Positions 52,461 through 62,935 of a stretch of 64,000 nucleotides of DNA are shown here, one piece after another. This DNA is from Erinaceus europaeus (lineage: Eukaryota; Chordata; Mammalia; Eulipotyphla; Erinaceidae), in the NCBI RefSeq assembly GCF_950295315.1, contig NC_080172.1:118148724-118212723 (forward strand), read 5' to 3'. A program made the position numbers and the translations under genes. A model generated the notes under the pieces. It made no database searches, was not told where the DNA came from, and saw only the letters and a program-made list of their open reading frames with translations. The number at the start of each line of letters is the position of its first letter. Position 1 is the first letter of the stretch.

Positions 52461-52825
52461 TTTTCTTTTTTTTTTTTTTCCTCCTCCAGGGTTATTGCTG
52501 GGCTCAGTGCCTGCACCATGAATCCACCGCTCCTGGAGGCCATTTTTTTTCTTCCCCCCCCCTTTTGTTGCCCTTGTAGCTTCGTTGTGGTTATTATTAT
52601 TGCCCTTGTTGACGCAATTCGTTGTTGGATAGGACAGAGAGAAATGGAGAGAGGAGGGGAAGACAGAGAGGGGGAGAGAAAGACAGACACCTGCAGACCT
52701 GCTTCACCGCCCGTGAATTGACTCCCCTGCAGGTGGGGAGCCGGGGGCTCGAACCGGGATCCTTATGCTGGTCCTTGTGCTTTGTGCCATATGTGCTTAA
52801 CCCGCTGCGCCACCGCCTGACCCCC
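52461..52825 (-). mobile_element. SINE-A, long form, antisense, with TSD
   Basis: T-rich tail, CTCCAGGGTTATTGCTGGGC to CCACCGCCTGACCCCC. AGCTTTCCTATTCTT at 52446-52460 and 52826-52840 is a perfect 15 bp TSD inside ATR copy 4. Confidence 0.96.
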
Positions 52826-54395
52826 AGCTTTCCTATTCTTTATCCCTCTGGGAGTATGGACCCAAGGTCATTGTGGGATGCAGAAGGTGGAAGGTCTGGC
52901 TTCTGTAATTGCTTCCCCGCTGAGCATGGGTGTTGGCAGGTGGATCCATACTCCCAGCCTGCCTCTTTCTTTCTCTAGTGGGGCAGGGCTCTGGGGAAGT
53001 GGGGCTCCAGGACACATTGGTGGGGTCGTCTGTCCAGGGAAGTCAGGTTGGCGTCATGGTAGCATCTGGAACCTGGTGGCTGAAAAGAAAGTTAACATAC
53101 AAAGCCACACAATTTGTTGACTAATCATGGACATAAAGGCTGGAACAGTGCAGATGAAGAGTTGGGGGTCTCCATTTTGTAGACGGCTAGTAGTGATATT
53201 TGAGTCATATTCCAAAGAGCCCATGACTAGGTTTTGTTTTGTTTTGTTTTTCCCCTGAGCCTGAAATCTGATATGCAGGCAGATCCAAGTTACTGTCTGG
53301 GGAGATGATGTCATGGCTAGAAAAAAGAACCAGAAAGCTGGATCAGGGAAGAGAGTAGCTCCCAAATATGGGAAAGGGGTATACATAGTGTTGACTGTAA
53401 GCCCCATCGATTTGATGTGATCTGGGGCCCATATTCAGCTTAGGAGCCTATGTGACCTCTGCATCCCTGTAGATCTGAGCTCACACTCTGTGGTCATGAG
53501 TAGGAAAGTTCCAAGCTGCCCCAATATCAGGACCCATCTTCCTCAGGTGGAATACAGAGTATGTTGTCCAGCCTCCCTTCGGAGGATGGAACATTCTTTA
53601 CTGTTGTTGATCTAAGTTGAGGGAAAGGTTCTATGGGGGCCCGTAAGGGGTCTATTGTGTTGTTCCTGATAGAAATGAAAGCTAACATTGGGGAGAGGGA
53701 TTTATTCAAGGTCTAGGCCCATCATGTCTGTTTGGGAATCTCAGGACTCCCCGAATAGGGCCCCAGATAATGGGGTGGCCTGACAGTGACTAAAGAGTCA
53801 TCATTAAAGTCTGCCGGTCTCTTGCCTTTATTCAGCTTTTGCAGTCCCTGCTTTGATAAGGTTAGCTTTGGAGTGAGTGAGAGAACTGTAATAGGAAGTA
53901 GGTGAGGAGGGCATCTAAGTCTAAGTAGACACTATTTCATTATGAACTTTATACTGACTCACTGCAGACTATTGTGTACTTTTGCTTTCAGGTTTATATT
54001 TTGCCCTAATTTATGGATACATGTGAATGAACATATGCTCTATCTCATGGGACCTGGTCTATATCTAGGTTTTGAGATTTTGTTAGGAAGTGAACCACCT
54101 GGAATGGAATCAGAGAATAGCATGAAAGGAAAGGTCTCACCCAAGTAATGAAGCTGAAGGGTTGACATTCCACATCTTATGTCTCTGGGCACAGTCTGAA
54201 GTGAAGCGTGCTGAGGTGGTACTCGTTGCATTGATTAGATTGGGATCAGTGGATGCAGTATCATTTGGTATGAATTGAGAGAAGCATGCAGGAAAGTGAG
54301 CCCCACCCTAGAGCGTCCAGGACTGGGGAAATATAGGCTCTATAGAGGAAGCGGGAATTTCCTGCTGTCTTAGGGTTAAGAAGACAATAGACAGT

Positions 54396-54855
54396 TGTTG
54401 GGAAATTGTGCTGATGTGGTTGAACATTTGGCAGGGACCACAAACCACTATATTTCCATGCAAGTATTATTTACAGATCCCCACCACATTATCCCCTCAG
54501 GGTATTGCTAATTCAGTTAAAACCATTGCAACAGTTGCTAAGGACGCTTCCACCATCCCAGCATGCCTTTTGCCTCTCTCTACCCCCTTTCCTAGCCAAG
54601 CCCGTCCTGACTTGCCACTTCCGGTTTTTGCCCTATAAAGCCTGCTGCTGTTCCGGTTTCACCCTCTTTCTCTTCCGCATCCCGACCTGGAGAAGGGCTG
54701 GTGAGCATAGCAGGAGGCGGCCATTTTGCTAGCTCCACGTGGCCTAAACCCACTGTGCCTGCACCCAACTCTGGGGCATCCGCATGAATAAAGATTTGTG
54801 TTCCTGCTCTGCCACGAGTTCCTTTTCTCTTCTCTCTCCCACGCACAACCCGACA
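54396..54855 (+). mobile_element. Solo LTR of an endogenous retrovirus, 460 bp
   Basis: Starts TGTTGGGAAATTGTGCTGAT and ends GCACAACCCGACA, with near-inverted termini TGTTGGG / CCCGACA. CTATAAA lies at 54633-54639 and AATAAA at 54787-54792. It interrupts ATR copy 4. A clean TSD is not visible. Related to the LTR at 43972. There is no internal viral region. Confidence 0.88.
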
Positions 54856-55019
54856 GTTATTGTTGTAATCAAATTATTTGGCAATTGGGTTAACTTTGAA
54901 AAATCCCTTTGTTAGGATTTGCTGTATCATACACAACAGCACCATAATTTATGTCCTTTGACATTATTTGAATATAGCTGTGCCACCAATTGTTTCTGTT
55001 CTCCCTGGTCTAAGCTTTT

Positions 55020-55303
55020 TCTTTTTTAAAAATATTTATTTATTCATTACCTTTTGTTGCCCTTGTTTTTTTTATTGTTGTAGTTATTATTGCTGTCATC
55101 ATTGTTAGATAGGACAGAGAGAAATGGAGAGAGGAGGGGAAGACAGAGAGGGGGAGAGAATGATAGACACCTGCAGACCTGCTTCACCACCAGTGAAGTG
55201 AGTCCCCTGCAGGTGGGGAGCCGGGGGCTCGAACTGGGATCCTTATGCTGGTCCCTGCGCTTTCTGCCACCTGTGCTTAAACCATTGCACTACCGCCTGA
55301 CTC
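55020..55303 (-). mobile_element. SINE-A, short form, antisense, with TSD
   Basis: AAAAATATTTATTTATTCAT to CACTACCGCCTGACTC. CTGGTCTAAGCTTTT at 55005-55019 and 55304-55318 is a perfect 15 bp TSD. Confidence 0.96.
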
Positions 55304-55390
55304 CTGGTCTAAGCTTTTAAAAGAGTCAACATATCAAAGACTCAACCTATGGTCTGTGCATTAAAAAGTTTGAGACATTCAATCAATTTT

Positions 55391-55556
55391 CCCCTCTCAT
55401 ATTAATTAAATAGTGATTTATATGACTACAAGTTAATAGGAGTGTACATAAACACCATTCCCACCACCAAACGACTGTGTCCCCCCTTACCCCCAATGAA
55501 GCCGAACATCCACCCTCACCCTCAACCCAGAGATTTTTACTTTGGTGCCCTACTCC
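55391..55556 (-). mobile_element. Possible old LINE 3' end, antisense
   Basis: CATTCCCACCACCAAACGAC, CAACCCAGAGATTTTTACTT and TTGGTGCCCTACTCC resemble antisense retroposon 3' ends seen elsewhere. Weak call. Confidence 0.45.
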
Positions 55557-55900
55557 ACCTTTATTATTTTTATTTATTCATTTTGAGTAGAGATAAAGAA
55601 AAATGGAGAGGGTAGGGGGAGATAGAGAGGGCGAGAGACAGGGGACTGGGCGGTAGTGTACATAGTATGAAGGACAAGGACCTGCACAAGGACCCGGCTC
55701 CCCACCTGCAGGGGAGTCGCTTCACAGGCAGTGAAGCAGGTCTGCAGGTGTCTATCTTTCTCTCCCCCTCTCTGTCTTCCCCTCCTCTCTCCATATTTCT
55801 CTGTCCTATCCAACAACAACAAACAAATGGGAAAAGATGGCTACCAGGAGTAGTGGATTGTTGGTGCAGGCACTGGGCCCCAGCGATAACCCTGGAGGCA

Positions 55901-55954
<54 letters not shown>

Positions 55955-56085
55955 GAGATCAATCAGTAACACTGTCTCACCACTTCTGAAGCTTCCCCCC
56001 TGCAGGTGGGGACTGAGGACTTGAACTGGGATCTTTGTGCCCTGTAATGTGTGTGCTCAACTAGTGTGTGACCGTTGGGTACCCC
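55557..56085 (-). mobile_element. SINE-D, antisense, split by a SINE-A
   Basis: Left piece 55557-55640 (TTTTGAGTAGAGATAAAGAA), right piece ~55952-56085 (CTGCAGGTGGGGACTGAGGA ... GTGTGACCGTTGGGTACCCC). Confidence 0.8.
55641..55951 (+). mobile_element. SINE-A, long 3' form, nested, with (GA)n tail
   Basis: GGGACTGGGCGGTAGTGTAC head with GGTTAAGCGC deleted and the B box shortened, CT-rich body, 3' module TACCAGGAGTAGTGGATTGT, then (GA)n at 55900-55951. Confidence 0.87.
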
Positions 56086-56165
56086 AGACTATTCCATTTT
56101 TGTAGTTACAGTTGTTAATCTCTTACAAGGTCTAATTTATAAATTGGACTTTATGATTTGTATGT

Positions 56166-56482
56166 ATGTATAGGAGAAAATATAACCAAACACATCCATC
56201 CAAAATGATGTGTGTGCACCTATGTTCATAGCAGCACAATGTGTAACAGCCAAAACATGGACACAACACAGGTGTCCAACAACAGATGAGTTGGTGAGAA
56301 AGTTGTGGTCTAGATACACAGTGGAATACTACTCAGCTATTAAAAATGGTGAATTCACCTTCTTCATCTCCTCTTGGATGGAGCTTGAAGGAATCATGTG
56401 AAGTGAGATCAGCCAGAAACAGAAGAATGAATATGTGATGGTCTCACTCACAGACAGAAGCTGAGAAATAAGAATAAGAGGG

Positions 56483-56524
<42 letters not shown>

Positions 56525-56660
56525 AAAGGGAAAAAACTTGGACTGGAGTTGTCTTGTTGCACCAAAGTCAAGGACTCTGGGGTAGGGGTGGGTTCAGGTC
56601 CTGAAACATGATGGCAGAGGAGGACCTGGGTGGGGAGTTGGAGTGTTATGTGGAAAACGG
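56166..56660 (+). mobile_element. L1 3' end, sense
   Basis: CACATCCATCCAAAATGATG, GTGTAACAGCCAAAACATGG, CAGTGGAATACTACTCAGCT and GAATCATGTGAAGTGAGATC match the ORF2 end, followed by a 3' UTR broken by a (CA)n run (56484-56521). Truncated before the usual AATAAAG tail. Confidence 0.88.
56484..56521. repeat. (CA)n microsatellite in L1 3' UTR
   Basis: A pure CA run of about 19 units. Confidence 0.95.
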
Positions 56661-57711
56661 AGACACGGGACCCAGGTGCCAACGGCTGTGTTCACTGTGG
56701 CTGTGAGCCATGACGCCCCCAGGTGAGGAAAGTGCGTATACAGCACACAGGACTCAGTACTACTCACAGTTCCAGACATTAGTTGTGGGTCTTGAAACGT
56801 TGGAAGCCAAGACCAGCCAGTTCTGCTTTCTTGGGAACAAGTTGTTTTTACTCAAACCCGCAAACCCCTTTATTCACTGAGTCAGTCAACCGAGGACCTA
56901 TGGTGCCGTTCCCCGGCTTGGCAGGACGAGCAGCAGGGAGTTCTTCCTGGAAACGGGTTGGAACTGGGGACATGCTCACTGTGTCCTATGTGCAGGTCAG
57001 GCTCGAGCCCTGGGACCACATGAGAAGTGTCATGGCATCAAAGAAGCTCTGGTGCTCTGGTATCTATCCCCCACCACTACCCTCTGTCTATCTCTGTGAG
57101 TCAAAAAAGAAAAGAAAATGGACTACAGGGGGCGAGGCAGAAGCAAGATGCAAGAGGAAAGAGCTGTTCCCACTGTGGGTGAGAAACAGGGCTCCAAGCA
57201 GGCTGAGGGCAGTAGGTGAGGGGGGAGCCGTGGGCAGACTCCGGATTAGTTTTGAAAGCAGAATTAATAGACTCTCTGGAGCTTATACCTGGGTGCGGTG
57301 GGAGAGGGGTCAGGGTGCCAGCAAGGTTTCTGCTGTTAGGCTGGAGGGTGGGACCTAAGAGGGGAGGTATGAGCAGAGCGGATTTGGGTGAGGATCGGAA
57401 GGAAGACTGGGAATTCAATTTGGAACGCAGTGCACTTGAGATCCTTACTTTCTGCTCTACAGAGACAAGTCTGTGTCCTTCAGAAGCAGGACTGAAGAGA
57501 CTTCTAAGCAGACCAGTCAACTGCAGAACTTCCTTGACGTTGGCTTCCTCTAAGCAGCTCTTCTGAACCTAAGACTCTTTGAACTTGGATGGGGGAGAGT
57601 CACATAGTTTTTTCTCTGTGTTAACCTCTTACTGGAATCTCAAATTTCCTGCAATTATAAATGTATTCAACTAGTCTCAGAGGACTTGGCAGGACCAGCA
57701 ACTGTCCCCAG
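56661..57711. other. Unique non-coding sequence, 1.05 kb
   Basis: A 191-codon frame at 56783-57358 and opposing frames at 57101-57520 overlap each other and show no domain, signal or coding bias I can see. I do not call a gene. Confidence 0.5.
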
Positions 57712-57869
57712 TGGGAATCACAGGCGGTGGTGCAGTGGATAAAGCATTGGGCTCTTAAACAGGAGGTCCTGAGTTTAATCCCAGGCAGCACATGTGCTAG
57801 AGTGATGTCTGGTTCCTTCTCTCTCTCCTATCATTTCTCATGAATCAATAAATAAAATCTTAAAAAAAT
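57712..57869 (+). mobile_element. SINE-B
   Basis: GGCGGTGGTGCAGTGGATAA, GGTCCTGAGTTTAATCCCAG, GATGTCTGGTTCCTTCTCTC, CAATAAATAAAATCTTAAAA. Confidence 0.92.
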
Positions 57870-57876
57870 TAATTTG

Positions 57877-58138
57877 GGGAGCTGCGTGGTAGCGCGGCAG
57901 GTTAAGCACACGTGGCACAAAGCGCAGGGACCGGCAAGTTCGAGCCCCCGGCTCCCCACCTGCAGGGGAGGCTTCACAGGCGGTGAAGCAGGTCTGCAGG
58001 TGTCTCTCTTTCTCTTCCCCTCTCTGTCTTCCCTTCCTCTCTCCATTTCTCTCTATCCTACCCAACAACGATGACATCAATAACTACAACAATAATAAAA
58101 CAACAAGGGCAACAAAAGGGAATAAACAAATAAAATTT
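57877..58138 (+). mobile_element. SINE-A, short form
   Basis: GGGAGCTGCGTGGTAGCGCG; a short deletion removes GTAAGGATCCCG before TTCGAGCCCC; GGGCAACAAAAGGGAATAAA tail. Confidence 0.92.
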
Positions 58139-58218
58139 AAGTTTGATTTAAAACATTTCTATAATAGCACTGCATACTTACTTTCTACCTCAAGTATTTG
58201 TCCATGTCCAGCTTGTTA

Positions 58219-58296
58219 AGAAAGTCACCCCCAGACACTGCTCTGAGCCCCAGGCAAGAAAGTTGTTTGCATGACCATTATACTGTCTCCCAGGCA
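58219..58296 (-). mobile_element. SINE-C fragment, antisense
   Basis: AAGTCACCCCCAGACACTGC, GACCATTATACTGTCTCCCA. Only part of the element. Confidence 0.65.
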
Positions 58297-58492
58297 ATTT
58301 GTGGTTCTTTCGATTGGATATTCTTTGACTTCCAAATGAGGTCCGAAATCCCTCAGGAGCCCACTTTGAATGTGGGTCTTGTGCAGACATCCTATCTTCT
58401 TCCTTCCCTTTTTCATGAACCAGCTTTTGCACTTGCCTTGAACTTGGCTCTCCAATTTCTGCTCTCCCTGCTGTCTTACAGAATCACATCTA

Positions 58493-59510
58493 AACAAGCA
58501 GATCAGAAGCAACCAATAGCACAGCTATATACAAGATACTGGGTACTGTACAGAAAACCCTAACAAAAGGAGTTTTCAAAGTTAACCCAATTACCAAACA
58601 ATGTGATGATAACATTAACTATCGATTGTCTTTTTGAACCCTAAGACAGCAGGAACCTCACATTTCCACTATAGAGCCTCTACTTCCCCCAGTCCTGGAA
58701 CCCTTGGATAGGGCCCACTTTCCCGTATGCCTCTCCCAATCCATATCAAATAATATTGCATCTGCCGATCGCAACCTAATCAACACAACGATTGCCATCT
58801 CAACATGCTTCACTTCAGACTGTGTCCAGAGACTTCACGTGTGGAATGACAACCCTTCAGCTTCATTACTCAGGTGAGACCTTTCCTTTCATAGTATACT
58901 CTAATTCCATCTCAGGTGGTTCACTTTCTAACAAAGTCCCAAAACCTAGATATACGCCAGTTTCTGACAGAAGCATATGTTCACACGTATCCGTAAACTA
59001 CTGCAAAATATATGCCTGAAAGCAGAAGTGCACTAGAGTTTGCAGTGAGTACCCCCCCTAACACTTCCTCTCCACTATTCCAAGTTTTGGGTCCATGACT
59101 GCTCAACAATTTGTTTGGCTTTGTATGTTAACTCTCTTTTCAGTTACCAGGTTCCAGATGTCATCAGGATGTCGGCCAGGCTTCCCTGGATTGAAGACCC
59201 CACTAATGTGTCCTGGAGCTCAGCTTCCCCAGAGACCCACCCTACTAGGGAAAGAGAGAGGCAGACTGGGAGTATGGACCGACCAGTCAACGCCCATGTT
59301 CAGCGGGGAAGCAATTACAGAGTCAGACCTTCTATCTTCTGCAACCTACCATGACCCTGGGTCCATACTCCCAGAGGGATAGAGAATGGGAAAGCTATCA
59401 GGGGAGGGGGTGGGATATGGAGATTGGGTGGTGGGAATTGTGTGGAGTTGTACCCCTCCTACCCTATGGTTTTGTTAATTTATCCTTTCTTAAATAAATT
59501 TTTAAAAAGT
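58493..59510 (+). mobile_element. ATR copy 5, sense, with TSD
   Basis: From AACAAGCAGATCAGAAGCAA to the tail TTAAATAAATTTTTAAAAAG. ATCACATCTA lies at 58483-58492 and 59511-59520, a perfect 10 bp TSD. This defines the 5' end of this copy and shows the family moves with an A-rich tail and a short TSD. About 1.02 kb. It includes GTGGTGGGAATTGTGTGGAG near the 3' end. No coding region. Confidence 0.8.
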
Positions 59511-59541
59511 ATCACATCTAAAAAAATAAATAATCACATCT

Positions 59542-59883
59542 GGGGGTCAGGCAGTAGCGCAGTGGGTTAAGCACACGTGGCGCAAAGCACAAGGACTGGC
59601 GGAAGGATCCCAGTTCGAGCCTCCACTCCCCACCTGCAGAGGAGTCGCTTCACAGGTGGTGAAGCAAGTCTGCAGGTGTCTGTCTTTCTCTCCTCCTCTC
59701 TCTCCATTTCTCTCTGTCCTATCCAACAACAATGACATCAATAACAACAACAACAATAATAACCACAACAATGGTAAAACCACCAGGGTAACAAATGGGA
59801 GAAAATGGTCTCCAGGAGCAGTGGATTCCTGGTGCAGGCACTGAGCCCCAGCAATAACCCTGGAGAGAAAAAAAAAAAAAAAA
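59542..59883 (+). mobile_element. SINE-A, long form
   Basis: GGGGGTCAGGCAGTAGCGCA to CAATAACCCTGGAGAG and A-tail. AATCACATCT before it (59532-59541) and AATCACAACT after it (59884-59893) are a TSD with one difference. Confidence 0.93.
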
Positions 59884-59890
59884 AATCACA

Positions 59891-60652
59891 ACTGTCTGCT
59901 CTATTCCTACTTTATGGTTCCTGTTTATTAAACATTTTGCCACATTTTCCATCTTACTGCTTCTCAGCCACCAAGTTGCAGATGCTGCCATGACATCAAC
60001 CTGACTTCCCTGGGCAGACAACCCCACTAATGTGTCCTGGAGCCTCCCCTCCTCAGAGCTCTGCCCCACTAGGGACAGACAGACACAGGCTGGGGGTGTG
60101 GGTCCACCTGCCAACACCCATGTCCAGCAGAGAAGCAATGACAGAAGCCAGACCTCCCACCTTCTGCTCCCCATAAAGAATTCTGGTCCAGACTCCCAGA
60201 GGGATAAAGAACAGGGAGGCTTGGGAGTCGGGCAGTAGTGCAGCAGGTTAAGCGCACGTGGAGTAAAGTGCAAGGACCAGAGTAAGGATCCCGCCTGCAG
60301 GGGAGTCACTTCACAGGCGGTGAAGCAGGTCTGCAGGTGTCTCTCTTTCTCCCCTCCTCTGTCTTCCCCATCTCTCTCCATGTCTCTCTGTCCTATCCAA
60401 CAACGATGACATCAATAACAACAACAGTAATAACTACAACAATAAAACAAGGGCAAAAAAAGGGAATAAATAAATAATAATAAAAATCTTAAACAAACAA
60501 ACAAAAAAGAGTAGGGCAGCTTCCAATGGAGGGGATGAGACCCAGAACTCTGGTGGTAGGAACTGTGCAGAATCACACCCCTATTAAAATGATACCCTTT
60601 ACAATCTTATAAATCAAAATTAAGTCACTAACAAAAATAAAACGTAAAAGAA
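59891..60652 (+). mobile_element. ATR copy 6, sense, split by a SINE-A
   Basis: Left piece 59891-60222 (CTGCTCTATTCCTACTTTAT, CAGAGCTCTGCCCCACTAGG, CCTCCCACCTTCTGCTCCCC), right piece ~60510-60652 (CAATGGAGGGGATGAGACCC, ACTCTGGTGGTAGGAACTGT, AAAATAAAACGTAAAAG). It ends just before another AATCACATCT at 60654-60663. Confidence 0.8.
60223..60508 (+). mobile_element. SINE-A, short form, nested in ATR copy 6
   Basis: GGGAGTCGGGCAGTAGTGCA; the B-box and hinge are deleted (GGATCCCGCCTGCAGGGGAG); tail AAACAAACAAACAAAAAAGA. Confidence 0.92.
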
Positions 60653-60663
60653 GAATCACATCT

Positions 60664-61229
60664 GCAGTCAGTGGCCTCTGAGTGTCTTTTTTTTTTTTAA
60701 GAAAATTTATTATGTGTCTTTCCCCCTTTTGCTGCCCTCTCTTACTGTTCTAACCCCATCCGCCTGCCTATCTTCAGCATGGGCCCCAGGGCTACCGTCC
60801 TCTCTAAACTTCTTATTTCTGCTTGTCGTTTCTACCTTTGTCTCTTTCTCCGCTGTTTCTCCTCAGGGTTTTGCCAGCTTAACTGTCTCCTGCAGCTACT
60901 TAGAGTAACTTAAGACTCTGCCCTTGTCTCTGCTGCTTATCCCTTGTAATTCTGTCTTTTTGGGCTAATCCATCCATGTCCAAGGTTTCATTGCCTGCAG
61001 GTGGTGACTCCCCCACTGGTAAATCCTGACCTCTCCTGTGAATGCTGGTGACAAACGCCAAACTGAAAACTGAACATTTCTAGTCTGACTAAATTCATGT
61101 TAATCCTAACCAGGAAAACAATCTTACGTAAGCTGTCCATGCTTCACCTATTTCCAAATCAAACGGCACTCCAACAAACTATGTCTATTAAGTAGATGAG
61201 TGGGTCCTTATTTTTTTAGTCATATTTCT
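60664..61229. other. Unique non-coding sequence
   Basis: Pyrimidine-rich in 60690-60900 (many TTCTCC and CTCTTA words). No element or exon recognised. Confidence 0.5.
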
Positions 61230-61518
61230 TTTTTTTTATATTTATTTTATTTATTTATTCCCTTTTGTTGCCGTTGTTGTTTTATTGTTGTAGTTATTAT
61301 TGTTGTTGTCGTTGTTGGATAGGACAGAGAGAAATGGAAAGAGAGAAGGGGAAGACAGAGAGGAGGAGAGAAAGACAGACACCTGCAGACCTGCTTCACC
61401 GCCTGTGAAGTGACTTCCACTGCAGGTGGGGAGCCGGGGGCTTGAACCGGGATCCTTATGCTGGTCCTTGCGCTTTGCGCCACCTGCGCTTAACCCGCTG
61501 CGCTACCGCCCGACTCCC
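61230..61518 (-). mobile_element. SINE-A, short form, antisense, with TSD
   Basis: T-rich tail, TTATTCCCTTTTGTTGCCGT to CGCTACCGCCCGACTCCC. TTAGTCATATTTCT at 61216-61229 and 61519-61532 is a perfect 14 bp TSD. Confidence 0.96.
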
Positions 61519-61655
61519 TTAGTCATATTTCTAAAGTCCATGTTGTGTATTTTTATTCATGGCTCAAAAGATCTGAGTCACATAAAATTTTAGAAGGCAA
61601 GCTACCTTGTGTTCTTGTGGGTTGGTTCCCTGACAACACATACAAGAGAGCAATA

Positions 61656-61790
61656 GGGAGGCCAAGGAGACATCATAATGTTTCTGCCAAAGACTTTCAT
61701 ACCTGAGGCTCCCTGTCCTCGGGTTTAATCCCTGGGACCACTATAACCCAGAGCCGAGCAGTGCTCTGGCAAATAAGTAGATAAATAACT
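61656..61790 (+). mobile_element. SINE-C
   Basis: GGCCAAGGAGACATCATAAT, CGGGTTTAATCCCTGGGACC, GAGCAGTGCTCTGGCAAATA, tail. Confidence 0.85.
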
Positions 61791-62107
61791 AGGTTGCAAC
61801 AATAACATCAATTCAAAAACCGAAACACAGTAAGGGTGTCTCCAAAGAAGGTGGGGCAGTGCTTTGCTCTTTCTCTCCAAACATGGAAACTGGACCAGAA
61901 GGTGACTCAGCAGTGAAGAGCCTGGCCCTGGGTCTGACCTCTGGCACTGACACTGCATTTTAAACAATGGGCAGGGGAGGGACATAAAACGGTCTGTCAG
62001 GCCCCACGTTGACTCCCCATGCACACTGCCCAAGTTCAAGCCTTCGTCCGCCCGCCACACTGAAGGGAGCTTCAGCTCTGTGATAGCTTCTCCCCTTCTC
62101 TTCTCTT
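61791..62107. other. Unassigned, possible SINE-E trace
   Basis: AGAAGGTGACTCAGCAGTGA near 61890 looks like a tRNA-derived head, but the rest is unclear. Confidence 0.4.
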
Positions 62108-62326
62108 TCTTTCTTTTTAAGTTTATTTTATTATCTTTGTTTATTGGATCAAGACAGTCAGAAATCGAGAGGGTAGGGAGAGATAGGAGAGAGACAGAGA
62201 GACACCTGCAGCCCTGCTTCACCACTCGCAAAGCTTTCCCCCTGCAGGTGGGGACCAGGGGCTCGAACCTGGGTCCTTGCACATTGTAGCATGTGAGCGT
62301 AACCAGGTGCACCACCACCTGGCCCC
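62108..62326 (-). mobile_element. SINE-D, antisense
   Basis: TTATTATCTTTGTTTATTGG, GGGCTCGAACCTGGGTCCTT, GTGCACCACCACCTGGCCCC. Confidence 0.9.
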
Positions 62327-62337
62327 AACTAATTTTT

Positions 62338-62420
62338 TTTTTAATTGCTGTCAGGGTTATTATTTGGACTCACTGCTTGCCTGATGGATCTACTACTCCC
62401 AGTGGCCATTTAAAATTTTT
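62338..62420 (-). mobile_element. SINE-A 3' module fragment, antisense
   Basis: TGTCAGGGTTATTATTTGGA, GATGGATCTACTACTCCCAG, GTGGCCATTTAAAATTTTTT. Only the long-form 3' module is left. Confidence 0.7.
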
Positions 62421-62470
62421 TTATTTTAATTTATTTAAGTTAGCGTTCTGTACTTAAAGAAGTCATTGCA

Positions 62471-62655
62471 TTTTTTTCTTTTTCTTATTGGAGAGATTAA
62501 TGGTTTACAGTAAATACAGTTATCGGTACATGTGTAACATTTAACAGTTTTCTGCAGAACACTCTCACCCCCAGCCTGCACCAGAGGACCTGACACCCTG
62601 CACTGCCCCCCACCCCAGACTCCTTTACTTTGGTGCAATACACCATAAAATTTAA
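62471..62655 (-). mobile_element. L1 3' UTR end, antisense
   Basis: CTTATTGGAGAGATTAATGG, TTATCGGTACATGTGTAACA, CTTTGGTGCAATACACCATA. Confidence 0.87.
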
Positions 62656-62845
62656 CTTTATTCTTTTTATTTGATAAGACAGATAGGAACTGAGAGGGAG
62701 GGAGAGAGAGTCATGGAGAGAAAGTGAGACACCTGCCAACCTGCTTCACCTATTGTGAAGCCTCCCCCTGCAGGAGCAAGGGCTCAAATCCACGTCCTCA
62801 CGTGGTAATGTGTGCGCCCCGCAGACTGTGCCTCACCTGCCGTCC
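62656..62845 (-). mobile_element. SINE-D, antisense
   Basis: TTTTTATTTGATAAGACAGA, CACCTATTGTGAAGCCTCCC, GTGCCTCACCTGCCGTCCC. It lies directly behind the L1 end. Confidence 0.83.
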
Positions 62846-62935
62846 CTTCTTTCTCTTGTATTACAAAAGGTCGACCTCGGCAGTGATGCCTGATGACCAC
62901 AAAAAAGAGAAAAGAAGAAGAAAGAGAAGAAGCCG

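Larger units (their letters stand above)
52335..55390 (-). mobile_element. ATR copy 4, antisense, long, with three insertions
   Basis: The longest ATR here. Pieces lie at 52335-52460, 52826-54395, 54856-55019 and ~55304-55390. The left end (minus-strand 3' end) matches the tails of other copies: CAACTCCACACAGTTCCCAC. The body 53400-54390 matches copy 5 at 58.5-59.1 kb in reverse, for example GAAGCTGAAGGGTTG near 54149 against CAACCCTTCAGCTTCATTAC near 58850. Without the insertions it is about 2 kb. No intact ORF. Confidence 0.75.

Noticed and set aside
56783..57358. A 191-codon frame in unique sequence
   Set aside because: No motif, no conserved domain I can recognise, and a 139-codon frame lies opposite. 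Without transcript or conservation data I cannot support it.
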